Assembly: GCA_008921705.1 (NCBI GenBank)
Contig: VFFE01009164.1
Location: 2,966,785 to 3,030,784, forward strand
DNA length: 64,000 nucleotides
Direction: 5' to 3'
DNA from: Burhinus oedicnemus
Lineage: Eukaryota; Chordata; Aves; Charadriiformes; Burhinidae
Positions 10,091-22,250 of the stretch are shown here, in pieces (the first letter of the stretch is position 1; each line of letters begins with the position of its first letter). A program made the translations under genes and the position numbers. Under the pieces are notes generated by a model. It was not told the origin of the DNA and made no database searches. It saw nothing but the letters and a program-made list of their open reading frames with translations.

Positions 10091-13000
10091 TGTCCCTGTA
10101 GCACCCTCAAAACAAAGCGGGGAGGATTCAACTCCTCTGCTTTAGTTATCAAGCTTTAAACTTGACCCTTCTCAATCTAGACATGTGAACCATGGTGCAT
10201 ATGGTGGCAGCACAGTCATCTTCTCTAACTAATAGACATGCAGATGGGTCTGTGTTTAGAGGAAAGGGGGGCTTTGGTACCTCAGGTAGGAGACTAAAGT
10301 TTGGTGGGATGCAGCTGGGGCTAGTTTCCCTAAGATTCTCCAAAGCCAGCAGAGAGAAATTAGGTCCTCCAGAGGCTCCTTCATGGGTGTGGCCTAAATT
10401 AGGTGCTCTGAAACACTCTTTGGAAGACCCTTTCCTCTCCAGTGGCTGTAGACAGAGCCTAAGGAGCTCAGCCTATTCATTTGGACACTCAGCAGGTAAC
10501 ATGAACATCCCCCAGAGAATATAACCTGTAGTGTGTCCAGAGTCACAAGGCCGTTCATGGCTGGGTCCCATGGCAGCCTTGGTCTTCTCCCATGGTGTGC
10601 ACATGGTACAGACAGCAGCCTATGCAAAGGTCTGCTTGTGGAGACAACTGGACGCTTAGTAGGGACAAACTGGGGAAATGAATAGCCTTTCCATAGAGAT
10701 GAACACCCTCCATTCAGGGGGAGGACAGTAAAAAGAGAATTTTCACCTCATTTATAAGCTCCAAAAAGCATTATTACTGTCAGAGTAAGTAAGACTTAGA
10801 AATTGTGGAGTGCAAATAAAAGATGAAGTCCTTCACTCTTTAAATTCACCCGTAGGTTATTACTCAGCTGTTTCTTCTTCAGGTCTCATATGCTTGAAAG
10901 CTTGCCTGTTTTTTCCATGCCTCTATAATTTGGAATAATAAAAATACTTTCTCTTCCTATAAACCATGGTTTTCATGTATACTGAGACCATCACAGCCAC
11001 AACATTATTGATCCATCTGTATAACTCCTCTGCTAACTAAAGTAACAAGTGATTGGGTTTTGGTCCTGGCTCTGGATTTGTAATCCCCTTGACTACAGAG
11101 GAAGGACTGGCAAAACCCAAAGCCCGCACCCTTGTAGAGCCAAAGCAAGCGTTTGTCACTGTAGTCACCTCTTTCATTATACAAGCAAATGGTACGGATG
11201 ATACTGAGATATATATGTCGTCAGTACAGTTTAACTACATGTGAGTGCAGAAACAAGTTCTAACAAAGAGTTGGAAGGTACTAGCAAATTCAAGTGATTT
11301 GGCATTACTCATTCCCAGAATACTGGAGTTTCGTGAACTAAACCAGTAGAAAATAAGTAATTCCACCTCATTCAGCACAGACATGAAGCAAACGTTAAGA
11401 TCTAGCCCTGGAACTAACTTACTAGAAAGACCCAAGGTTCTGGCAAGAATGGACCCACTTTGAAATTTGAAGAGAAAACATAAACTTCTCAAGTTTGGGA
11501 GTTTCATGTCTCATGATTTATATCTACACAAAAGAGGGAATAGGGTGGGGTTCTTTTGGGTTGGGTTTTTTGTTGCTGCTCTGGGTTTTTTTTATGTCAG
11601 ATCACAGTGGTATTACCAAAGTCTTGATTTGTCTTGATAATTCTTCAGAATTCTAGAAATTCAGTCTGGTTCAGAGTGCTTAACACTTCACAAACCAGTA
11701 AGAAAACACTGTCCCAGTCCTGAAACCCAAGACGAGCACTGCTGCTCAAAGCCTGGGAGATGGAAGAGACAAGGAAACACGTACCACATTGGTGTTCAGG
11801 CATGAAGATAACCAGACTATCTAGCAGGTCTGTGGTGGAGTATCTCTGGCTGGACACACAACAGCCTGCTCAACTCTGCATCCATGTGCTCTTTGAAACT
11901 CCACAAGCCTGAGCAGCTTTGCTGGCCTTTCCTACTCTCAGTCTACCTGCTATCTCTTCAGAGTAATGGGACCTCAGGCTCACCCAACCCAGGAAAAAAA
12001 AACAGTTTCTAGCCAATGTAACTGCTACCATAACTATACAAATGGGAACCAAGGCAAAGACAGGCTGAAGGTGAGATCCAGACAAAGTGCTGGGTCATCA
12101 CCAGCAGGCACAAGTCCATTTTCAGTGTGGCATGATTCTGCATTTTGCATTCTCCTCTGTTCCACTTGCTTAGGTGTTTTTATCAGGTGGCTTCACACTG
12201 TACTTATTTGGTGGGAACACAGGAAAGCTGGAAAATATGCCATGTTCTGAGACAGCAGCAAGCTCTCTGTGCAGCCACTCCATAACCACCTCTTCCATGA
12301 TGCCAGAAAATTGTGACCTCATGGCAAACTTTGTCAAGTATGCAGTCAGCCAGGAGCCAGTAATAGTAGTGGTATCTAAACCACCGAAAAAGAACAATTC
12401 AAGACAGGGAGAACTAATATTGCTTGAGAAGAACTCAAATTAAGCCAATTCATAAACCTAGACATTCTTATTAAACTGCCTAAACTAACACATCTTGCTA
12501 TTTCTAGCATTCCAGTACAGTATATATATCCTAAACCACAAGGCATAAAGGATGGGGTTTCTAACCTCATTGGCAGCATGTTTTTTATAACACCATACAG
12601 TTCATAAAAAGCTTGGCATGCATTGCTGGATTCATTTATATCCATTAGAGAAGACCAGATGAGCTTGACAGTTTTATTTTCACTTGAAGATTTCTCGGTA
12701 CTTCAAGCTATCCTGATGGCATCAGGCCCCAGTGACAACTGAAATATTGCTCACAAAGAGGAATCTGAAGGATCAGTGACCAAATGGGGTGGAAACAATG
12801 GTGTAAAATTGCATGGAATTTGCATGGAAAGAATGTGCAAACTAAAGCTACAACTTATCTGTGGGACCAGGGGGGATAAAGAATGATGCTCCCACACAAT
12901 TTCAGCGACATTTAGATTAAGCTTTGAAAATAAAGGTCCTGCTTGTCCTCCCAGGATCTTCAGTGAAACTTCTTCAAAACCCAGTGGTGGTCCTGGTTTG

Positions 13001-13955
13001 CACCCATGAACCTGAGCAGCAAATCCTCTTTGTTTTTTTCCTTCTGACTGAAGCCTCCCTCCAATACGGCTCTGAATAGAAACTGCATTAAGTGCTGGAT
13101 CATTCAGTGCCGTGACTTTGTTGCTTTTACCCATAATTTAATTCTGAGGCATTCAGAAATCTCTTAAGTGCCTCCTGATATGCTGGAATAGAGAAAAGAA
13201 TGCAAAATCAACTTTACTATTTACTGCACTTTCCATGGGAGGAAAGTACAATGTTTCTGGGAAGAGTATAGCCAGTTTCTAAAGGAATGCATTAGAAAAG
13301 TGACTTTAAAGACATTTTTAAAGAGGCAAGATCTTGATGCTGTACTTCCTCTGGGTAATGCCTTGCATTTCTCCAGACATTCCCACTGATTCCAATAGGA
13401 GTCTGTGGAGTAAGGTCTCTTTAATGTAAATATCAGAACCTGGTAATTTAGGCTTAGTCGGGGGTTGTTATGTTTGTTATTATAACCAAGAAGACTCTTT
13501 ATGCTAGACTGGGGCCTTTATTAGATATGGAGTTAAGCTTTCCTCTCTAATTTGAGAGTCGTCTGTTCTCCATTCTCGTTCCAAGAAAACAGTGTTAAAT
13601 AAATGGATTTTTCCTGACAGAGCTGCTGATGAACAGGCTCTTCAGTTGGGTTAGAAACAGAAAATAAATCAGATTCTGAGCTGATATAAAGGCATATAAT
13701 TGAGATGGAGTCAATGGAGACATACCTATTTAGGCTCACTGTAGTTCTGGCCCAACAATTGTCATTTTCTTAGGGTAAGTGATTTCCCGTGATAAAATGA
13801 CTATGAGTTATCTGTCTATTGACTCCTGTGGTTTCTGGATTCTGTCTTCCCTCTTTAAAAAATACACATTTTGGGTAGACTGTAATGCTTTGGATATTAT
13901 AAGACTGCTGTGATTGTGTTTGTAAGGGAATTCACAAGTTCATATAGTCTGTTGC
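10091..13955. other. Non-coding DNA with scattered open frames
   Basis: No repeat family is recognised with confidence. Minus-strand frames at 11,870-12,085, 12,170-12,397, 12,376-12,645 and 12,751-13,134 (127 codons) are open next to one another, which is slightly more than I would expect by chance and could reflect another decayed insertion read on the minus strand. None shows a domain I know, and each is overlapped by plus-strand frames. The stretch at 13,135-13,955 is AT-rich and featureless. Confidence 0.3.
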
Positions 13956-13959
13956 CAGG

Positions 13960-14100
13960 AAAGGATCAGTCCTACATAAAATAGGCCTAATATTTGTTTA
14001 TCTAACCAGTCTTTAAAGACTTCCATTTCTGCAGATTCCACAACAATGTTAAGGCAAGTATTAATAAGTCTAGTTACCTTGTAGAAGTGGAGTGAGGTAG
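13960..14100 (-). mobile_element. Ancient CR1/L3-like LINE scrap
   Basis: The plus strand reads 'ttgtttatctaaccagtctt', 'taaagacttccatttctgca', 'gattccacaacaatgttaag'. This is the order found in very old antisense CR1 and L3 copies (outline: leading 'cct gttcttaaa', 'acctccaatgatgg', 'agattccacaacc'). Only the region before the ORF2 end is left and divergence is high. Confidence 0.5.
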
Positions 14101-16640
14101 GATTATATCTTTAAAAATCATGAATCTTCCTGAGTTTTTGGCCTCTCTTAAAGTTCTCAGAAATTTGCGGGTTTCAGTCTGGCTTTCCCAAAAGCATCAT
14201 ACGTCCTCAACCCATACTCATTATCTTGATAATTTTGCTATTGCTCTGCTAGAGGTTTTCTCCCATAGCCCTCTCACAAAACCACAGACAAATTTAAAGC
14301 CCTTTTTTTCCCTTTGATCACCCTATGTCAATCAGCAGGCAGGACAGGGCCTGAGATCTTTGTACCAGTGAGCTAAAAAAACAAAAACAAAAAAAGGCCA
14401 GAGAAACTCACTCCAGAATGACTGCACAGGCTACAGTTACTATCATAATGTGAATGAAGTTCATGGCAAAGTGATTTACAGGTCCTGGAGTCTTAGGGGG
14501 CATGAACTCAGCTTACCTGAATACTTTTATAAATCCTATCTGCATCTATATGCACCTGGATACTTTAAGAGAACTGTCTATCAGGAAGGGATATTTGACT
14601 CCAGTGGGCAGTGGATTGGGAGAAAGAGATAAACCTTTTTTTTTCCCCATTCCTGCTCTGTCATTCTACTCTTTGTAAAGCTTTTGTACCACAGGAAGCT
14701 AAGTTATGATAGGGTTCTGCTGAGCTACAGTGGCTGGAAATTACAGATATTCTAAAATGAGAGCATCTTCAGGCATTCATAGACAAAACTAAACTGGGAG
14801 GTAAGGACTGAGATTATACCAGCAAAACCAAGACTGAGCCAGCATCTCTGTGTGTGCAAATTTTGGGCAGTCCCACCAACCCACAGGGGTGCCCATGACT
14901 GTCAATAGCTCAGGTCTAGCCAGAGCATACTGAAACATTGGCAGGGAAGACCCAGTTTGCATCTCACTGGCAGTGCTAGGTACTTCAGAAGATTAGCATC
15001 AAAGGCACATCTTCCCAGAGTTTTCCTTTGAATTAAGAACTGTGATTGTTCTCTTTGTAATCTGTGTTTTTACAAAGCTGCCACTCCCTGAAGAGCCCTA
15101 AAATATTTTGCAAGCCAAAGGCCTCATTTGGATCTGTCTTATATCGATATAAATGAAAATTACCCTGATGGTAGATCAGAATCAAGCCCTTTGTGTAAAC
15201 AGCATTCTTGAAACTCAGCCTTCTGTTGGGCAGAAATCAATCAGCATGCTTGTTTGGCTTTAACCCTGCTGTCACAAGCAATAAACTTATTGCAGTGGGA
15301 ATTGAGAGAGTGCATCCAGTAATGACTACACATTTGATGCTCTAGGGTTGACTGAGCTCATGGGTAAAATTCCTCAGGACAGGAATGGCCTTTTAGAGGA
15401 GGTCAGAAATTGCAAATATCACAAACGCAGTATAGCAAGGGTATGTCAAATCTAGGGTCTCTCCCCAATTTTAGTACAGATGACCTTGTTAAGTCACGCT
15501 TTGCTATAGAGGTAATCAAGCCGTTTGATTTGCAGATCCCTATGCATTTTCTCACGGATGTGCAGGCCCTAGTATCAAAAAGTTATGTCTCCTAACAATA
15601 GGGTTTCATTTTCACAGGTCTTTTCAGAGCAGCTCACAAGTCCAGAGGGTTGTATTGGCTTGCAGTTTGAAAACCCTTGGCTTAAATCACCAGCCTGTAG
15701 CACAGCTCAGGCTTCTAAGGACTGCTGTGATGAAGAACAGATAAATAACTTGTATGGGGAATGAACCATCGCTAAACAAGTGACATGGCTGCTCTTGAGT
15801 TTTCAAGCATTGGCTTACACCAGTGCATGCGTTTGCCTCCATGGTTTCAGTATGCTGCCACTTTAAAAGCCAATTTGGGACAGGGACAGATTTTCATTGA
15901 ATTTTCTCTTTAGGTAACTGCGAATGGAAAAGAAAGGGGAGAGGGGGAGTCAACAAAAACAGGTAGCACCCTTTTTCCTCTCTCCTCACTTATTTCACTT
16001 CATATAAGCCCTAAATTGCTCAGTACAAAACACTTCCCATGGGATATCGCAGGGCATCAAAAGGTCTCATTTTAATTCATTGGCGTTTCTCAGCTAAGGT
16101 AGAAAAAAGCAAGGGTGCACGTGCATGTGTAGGGGGATTTGAAAACAAAATAAATAACATGAGGTAACTCTGGAGAACAAAATAAATAAACAAACAAATA
16201 AATATCGACCTGGTTTTGCTTTCAGGGTGGGAGCATTGCCAAGGAGAGCAAGTTTGCTCACAGTTCTCTGTGGGGTCTTCCTGGATTTTGCACTACAGAA
16301 ACACAGCACATGGAAAGCATCGAAGAAACAGACTCCCACCCTGGGTCTACATTCTTCTTTCCCTGTAAAGCCTTCGATTAAAATGCCCCTACCCTGGAAG
16401 CACAGAGCTCATTTTGAGGTCCTCAGTGCAGAGCTCAGATCTCCCTTTGCCTTCTCCCCAAAAGCTTTGCTTTAAATTAATAATGATGTGCTGTAAATAA
16501 ATCCAGGATTATTTTCTCTGGAAAGATTTCTGAGGAGCCTGGGCAAGAGCAGAATGAACGTGGAGGAGTGTTTCAAACCAGAAGGAAAAGATACGCAGAG
16601 TTTTAGCTAACTTGCACCACTAAATCAAAGGGGCAGATCT
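14101..16640. other. Non-coding DNA, no genes seen
   Basis: This is mostly unique sequence. At about 15,165-15,200 there is a phrase (tgatggtagatcagaatcaa) that resembles a common word of old amniote interspersed repeats, too short to classify. An AAAT/AAAC tetranucleotide run lies at 16,183-16,206. No exon is recognised. Confidence 0.4.
16183..16206. repeat. (AAAT/AAAC)n tetranucleotide repeat
   Basis: Six tetranucleotide units alternate between AAAT and AAAC, a simple low-complexity tract. Confidence 0.75.
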
Positions 16641-17145
16641 AAAAAGCCCAGCAGGAGCGGTGCGTACAACGGCAAAACCTCTCCTTGTAGGTGTTATTCC
16701 CACCAGTTGCTTCATTCGTAGCCTCCCCTCCCGACGCCTGAGTACGGCCCTGCTACATGAGAATACACCCGGAGCTGCCGGGGCTTGTGTTTGCTTAATA
16801 GCATCGATTGTTTTTAATTATCTGGCTGCAGTTAGGCAGCGCTGCCGTAGTGTCAGACAGTCCCGGGAGAGGCAGGGCTGACGCCTCGCAGCCCAGTCAG
16901 CCGAAGCCGCAGTCCCCCGGCACTGGTGGCAATGACACAGCTACCAGAGGAACTAATACCAAGCAGCATCTGAAAGCAATAAAGCAAACGAAAACTGCGG
17001 GGAAGCGTAAGCTGCAGGCGTCGGGGTGGGAGCAGCCAACGCATTTGGGTATATGGAGAGAATTCATTAGCAGCCATTTTTATCCTGAAAGACATCCCAG
17101 ACTTGGAGATAAAGTTCCTGTTGAGATATTTCCTTGTCATTCATA
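16641..17145. promoter_or_regulatory. CpG-rich patch, candidate CpG island or conserved enhancer
   Basis: I count 24 CpG dinucleotides between 16,658 and 17,041, close to what base composition alone would give, whereas the rest of the window is strongly CpG-depleted. Their absence elsewhere means that this block has escaped methylation-driven loss (inference from known genome biology). Inside it lies an AT-rich core, ttaatagcatcgattgtttt at about 16,794-16,813, with an ATCGAT Onecut/CUX-like site, TTAATTATC, and a perfect 12-bp palindrome ggcagcgctgcc at 16,835-16,846. No TATA box or clear first exon is visible, so a CpG-island promoter of a non-coding transcript and a distal regulatory element are both open. 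Confidence 0.5.
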
Positions 17146-19335
17146 GCTTTTTATCTCTAATTTTCATCTTCATTTCTGTTTGATTGCTCTCAGACGCCAG
17201 ATTCCTCTCTTCTCCCTGTTACCAAATGACTTTGCAGTAGCAAGCTTGTTGGAGACCCAGAGTTTCTACTATGACAATGAACATTCACAGCCACTCCAAA
17301 TATCTCCATTCCTGTAGCAAAAGGGCATGTATTTTCCTCCCACCAATGCACAGGCCTCCCCATGGGAGGTAGCTCTCAGCACAGGCTGGCAGGACAGAGA
17401 CTCATAACACATCATGGAAAAGTCCATCCTGTGATGACAGCAGGACCAATACCCATTCCCATAGAAAAACTACCTGAAAAACAGAACCCAGCAATGTGCT
17501 TAAGCCTAGTTTGCTTAAACTTAACTCAGAAAAGTCTCTGTGGTTCATTTTAATTATGGATACATCATGCTTTTAGTTTCACTGACAGAGCACCCCACAA
17601 GCACTCCTTGGAGTCTGATTCACAGGAGAACTGCAACCTGTAAATATTTAATACAAGTGGATACACAGACTTCTGAAATGCATGGGTATCAGAGCCTGCA
17701 GCCCATTATTTCCACAAAGTCCATCAAACAACGGCAGGCAGATGGAGCAACAGCAACAAAAAAATCTGGAACATCCCCGAAAACTCACATCTTGTGAGTG
17801 TAAATAAGATTGCAGCAAGCTATTGTTTGGATTTAGACCCCAGTTAGCTTTGCATACTTCTGTAGCTCAAGTAAAGAGAATGAATACATCTCGTCCTACT
17901 TGTCTGAACACAAAACTTCAGATGGTTTGCCTGATGTAATGGTCAGGGAGGCATATCTGATGCTGTGCAGAATATAAATGCATTTCCCTTCAGCTTTTTG
18001 CAAGTCCTCCAAACCTACCAACATCACGAGCTAGAGGCAAGCTTAATTTCTGTTATTAGGAAAAGGGCTGCTCTCTGACTTCAGAAAAGTGGCCCCTGCA
18101 GCCCATTGACCTCAAAATCTCCCCTTGGAAGAGAGGCATTCAGGTGCCCTATTGCTTCTTTCCAGTTACTGCTGGGGTAGCCAGCCATCTTGAGCACATT
18201 GGTCTCCCTAATATTTGGCCAAGGATGTTGAAAGTAAATGTCTCATCTGCAATACCACTGTCACTTGGCTGCACTGAGCCTGTGCAGGCCAGGAATGGAC
18301 TGGATGAGCATAATCCAGGAGATGCTCAAAGGGAATCTGTATTCAAGGGAGTCTGAAGCCTTAGGAAGGATACCAAACCCCTCTCTTTGGAGCACGATTT
18401 AACACAGATTGAAAATCTTCCATACACTTCAAGGTTTTCTGCTTCATTCCCAGGGATGCTTTGCAAGCATGTCAACCCTAATTAAATAATTCCAAGTAAT
18501 TACATTGTTTTTGAAAACTACCTGTGAAATATTTACATATATATAATTTGTAATTTACATGATCACTGTAATACTTCAAGTTCCTGAAAGTCATTGAGTC
18601 CTGCATCAAATAGCCTTCAGCCTAAATTGTTTTATCCTGTTCAATTGGGTTATAAAACCTTGGCCACCTAGTGAATCTGGTAGTGGCTATAAATCTCTGC
18701 AGCTGGGAAACTGGAAGGCAGCCCTGCCTACCTTACAATGAGAAGAAACTCTGCTTCCCATTCCAATTCAGCAGTGCCTGCAGAGTATAAAGACCTTTCT
18801 GAGCAAAATCCTTCAAAAATAGCAGTAAAGAACCGAGGGGAGGCCGGGGAAGAACACATAATTATGGATGTTATTTGGAGGGCTCTGCTGTATTTTGAAG
18901 GACACTTTGAAAGCCACAGCAGTGATGGGATGGGATTTTTGCTCTGCAAGAGATTGCAGGCATCCTGCTGCAAGGTATATTGACCAGACACATGCAGCAC
19001 CACCATACCACTACCGAGCTATATCACTTTGTTGTACCCACTGCTTGTAAGGCCCTTAGAAACCAAGCGAGCTACAGTGAGTGTTGCTGAACATCCATTT
19101 CCCAAGGCTATTGAAATAGGATTTTTTTTCTTTTTTGGTGAATGGCCAATGAATAAAACAATCCTGACGGAAGAAAACCAGCCAATTCCTGGCTTCTGTG
19201 TTAGAACTGAATAAAGAGGATCAGCTCACACAGTAGGCGAAAAGGATACAACATACTTGTGATAAACTGGTCGCCTTTTATTCCATTTTCTATTAACTTC
19301 CATGTTTTCAGTTTTCCTTCCTTCAAAAAATTATT
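17146..19335. other. Non-coding DNA, no genes seen
   Basis: This is unique sequence with short frames only. At 18,480-18,590 there is an AT-rich segment with several TAATT cores (ccaagtaattacattg, ttgtaatttacatgat), which could be a minor conserved element but carries no CpG enrichment. Confidence 0.4.
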
Positions 19336-19339
19336 ATAA

Positions 19340-21500
19340 AGCCTTGTATAACATTGAGGTCAAACTAATGGCTCTGTATTCGCTCAGAACATCTCGTCCT
19401 CTCCCTGCTTTTCTTATTTAACCATGGAGCCCAAATCCTATTTTCCAGTTACATGAGCTACCCATGACTGAATGAATGCATCATTGCTAGTGGACTAGCC
19501 AATTCACATCTTTCTTCTTCCAGAATTTGGGGACAGAGACTATCTGTCCTCAAGTCTCTTTTCCTCCTCCTATGTGGTCATTCCCATTTCTATAGCCTTA
19601 TCCTCATTTGCTTTCACTTGCTAATTCACCCAAGTCCTTAATCAAAATGAAGGTGGTCCTGGCATGAGCAGCTGAGCCACCCTAACACTGCACAGGCTGC
19701 AAGGGGAAGAACCTGCCTCTCTCCTCCCTCATCTTCCCATGGTCCCACTCATCACTGGCATCAACTTGAGTACCTGTGGAGCAGTTTCCTGAGCTGATTC
19801 AACTTGCTAAAATGGCAGAAAAACCAATCATGTGCTTTGCTGGGGTATTTTACTGACGGGTTAAGGACCTGGCAGAAGACATGGGGTGAGGCCACATGAC
19901 TGCGGTGGGGAGATGGGAAAGAATAGCAGAGCCTCTGCTTGCTGGCAGGGATAAGTAATCTCTTAAGCCATCTTGCCCCATCTCACAGAACTGCACCCTG
20001 AGGCAGCGCATTTGTTCAGTTTTGGTGCCATATTTTTAATCTCTTTGCTCTTGCTGAGTTGTTCTCTCTTGTTCCTCTAGCTGAAAAAACCTTCTGGTTT
20101 TGATTTTAATTTCCTCTGCAAGGTTTAACTCAGCTTGACAGTTGGCGGTTCTCACAAGCTCGCTATGCTTTCTGACCTCTAAGATGTGGCTTCTTCTGCT
20201 GGTCAGGTCTGGTTTTCAGCCCTTGTAACCTTTCACTCTGCCTGCTCCAAACATCCTGTTTGAAGTGGATCTTGCACTTGGTTCAGTCTGGAGCCTCCCT
20301 CTGCAATAATCATCCCTATCCTGAGCAGGGTACAAGACCAAAGGTTTTTTTCCACCCTTGCCTGAAAAATATTCTGCACATCCTCCACACAACAGTCCTA
20401 GAGCTCTGCAGCCCCATTGGTTTTATACCTAATTCCTCAAATTTATTTAAATTTGCCCCTTTGAACCTAAGTTACAGATCCCTTTTTTAATACTTCCATT
20501 TTATTTACATTAATTCATCTCATGATCACAGAACCAAAGTCATTTTTTCTCTAGAGATCTTACTGTCTAAAAGATCAAATCTAAAATCTCATCATCTTGT
20601 ATTGTAACCAATTTGTGAATGGATCAGCCCACACTTGGGACCGTATGGGTCTTTCTTGGTAGCATTTATTTTCTAGTACATGTGTCCAGAATTAAAGCTT
20701 CCCATAATGATACAATTCTCACTTGTATATATATTGCTCCATGTACACACAGACACATATATATATGAAACAAATCTTTAGCTTACAGTCTAGCCTGGGA
20801 ACCTATAGGAGATTCCTAGCATGACTCAGTTTAAATGTCGTTAGCCAGTTTACCCTATATCAATTTCACCCAAATGTATTTTGCTCCGCCCATGCAGCCA
20901 GTTCTTATTTCTTGGCAGTCTCTCCTACCATTATCATACAGCACTACTTCTCCCTCCAATCTTTGTTTCTCTCTCTCCTGACCAGCGCCTATCCCTCATT
21001 TCCTGTGTTCCAGATATGATGGCTATTCCACTGTATTTCCATTATCCTTATAATATCCTGTCTTACATCCTGCATTGGTAGTTCAAGTTCCTCCATTTTA
21101 TTGCTAATGCCTCTTTAATCAGTAGACAAATATTTCAATGCTTTTTACTGGCCAATATAATTTTTCCACCTGCATTAGACAAAACCTACTTCTTATCAAA
21201 TTGCCTATTTGATTATTACTTGCAGCAATAATTTTTCCTTTCCACAGAATCCATTCTACTGCCTCACATCCCAGTACACACCATTTTTTCCCTTATGCAC
21301 TGAATCTCCTCTTCTTCTGTGCTGAATCCAGGTGTAAGGATGACATAGATTTCTCCCAAACTTGCTCCTTCTTTTCTCATTTTCAATTCTCATGAGTTTC
21401 ATACATGCTAGTTTTAATCCTACAATATCACTCTCTTTACTGAAGTGAAATCAATCCACTGAATCTCTTCTTCATTAGTAATTCCCCCTAATCAACTGTC
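19340..21500 (-). mobile_element. Ancient LINE, antisense, RT to endonuclease region
   Basis: The plus strand follows the word order of old vertebrate LINE copies read antisense: 'gaggtcaaactaatggctct' (19,351-19,370), then 'cagagactatctgtcctcaa', 'acctctaagatgtggcttct' (20,177-20,196), 'gaattaaagcttcccataat' (20,689-20,708), which would be the complement of a GDFN-type endonuclease motif, and 'gttcaagttcctccatttta' (21,081-21,100). All are heavily mutated and no frame survives. The strong T+C bias on the plus strand is what an antisense A+G-rich LINE ORF produces. I am not sure of the family (CR1/L2/L3-like) or of the ends. The pyrimidine bias continues to about 22,250, so the element or a related piece may extend there. 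Confidence 0.4.
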
Positions 21501-22250
21501 TCAAAACCATCCTTCCTGATGAATATTTGAGGCACTTGCTGACCTCCACGTAATGACTTCACCTACCCTTTACAAAGGCTGAAAGACTCATCCAAGACTC
21601 ATTTCTTTGAATGTCTCTCCTAAGTGGGCATAACTATCCTTGATTCCCCCTCACATCCTTTGGGACTTGCTTTAGCTTCCTAATTCACGTTGGACTCCCT
21701 GTTCTCCTCTGGACCCTTTGCAAGAACAGGTCAGTCAGCTCTTCTTGGCAAGGACCCTCCCATCTCCTGCCTTTCTGGGACTGGTATGAATCAGTAGTGC
21801 TCTTTCTCCTGCCTGCAGATGGGTGGCTAAATGCATACTCATCTATCCCTTCTCCCTTGTGTTTTACCATCTTACCTCTTTGTAGCCTCGTGGGTCCCTG
21901 GATAGCTCCATTTTATCTTCTTTTTTTGTTGAATTACTTGTTCTTCTCCTTCCTGCTGCTTTCTCCTCCCCTTTCTGCAACGAAGTGGACTTCTTCCTCA
22001 GCCGTGTTGCTCCTCTGCTAGTCTTTTCCTCTGCCTTACTTATACTTACTTCTACAAGCCACTGCAATGAACCAGTAGTTTACCTTTCCAGGTGCCTTGT
22101 CCAGCAGATGCCTGAAAAACCTCAGCTGCCCATGCAGGCTCCACGCATCTCCAGCAAGCCTTCAGTTCTCCCACTGAACTCCACTGTTGTCTCCAATGAC
22201 ACCCCTAGATTTCCTACCTCCTCTGAGGAAGGCAAATACCATGCATAAAT
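21501..22250. other. Pyrimidine-rich DNA, possible continuation of the LINE
   Basis: The plus strand remains C+T-rich with many CTTCT and CCTCC words. A plus-strand frame at 21,985-22,248 is open but its composition is that of the pyrimidine bias rather than of a protein. This could be the 5' part of the ancient antisense LINE. Confidence 0.3.
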
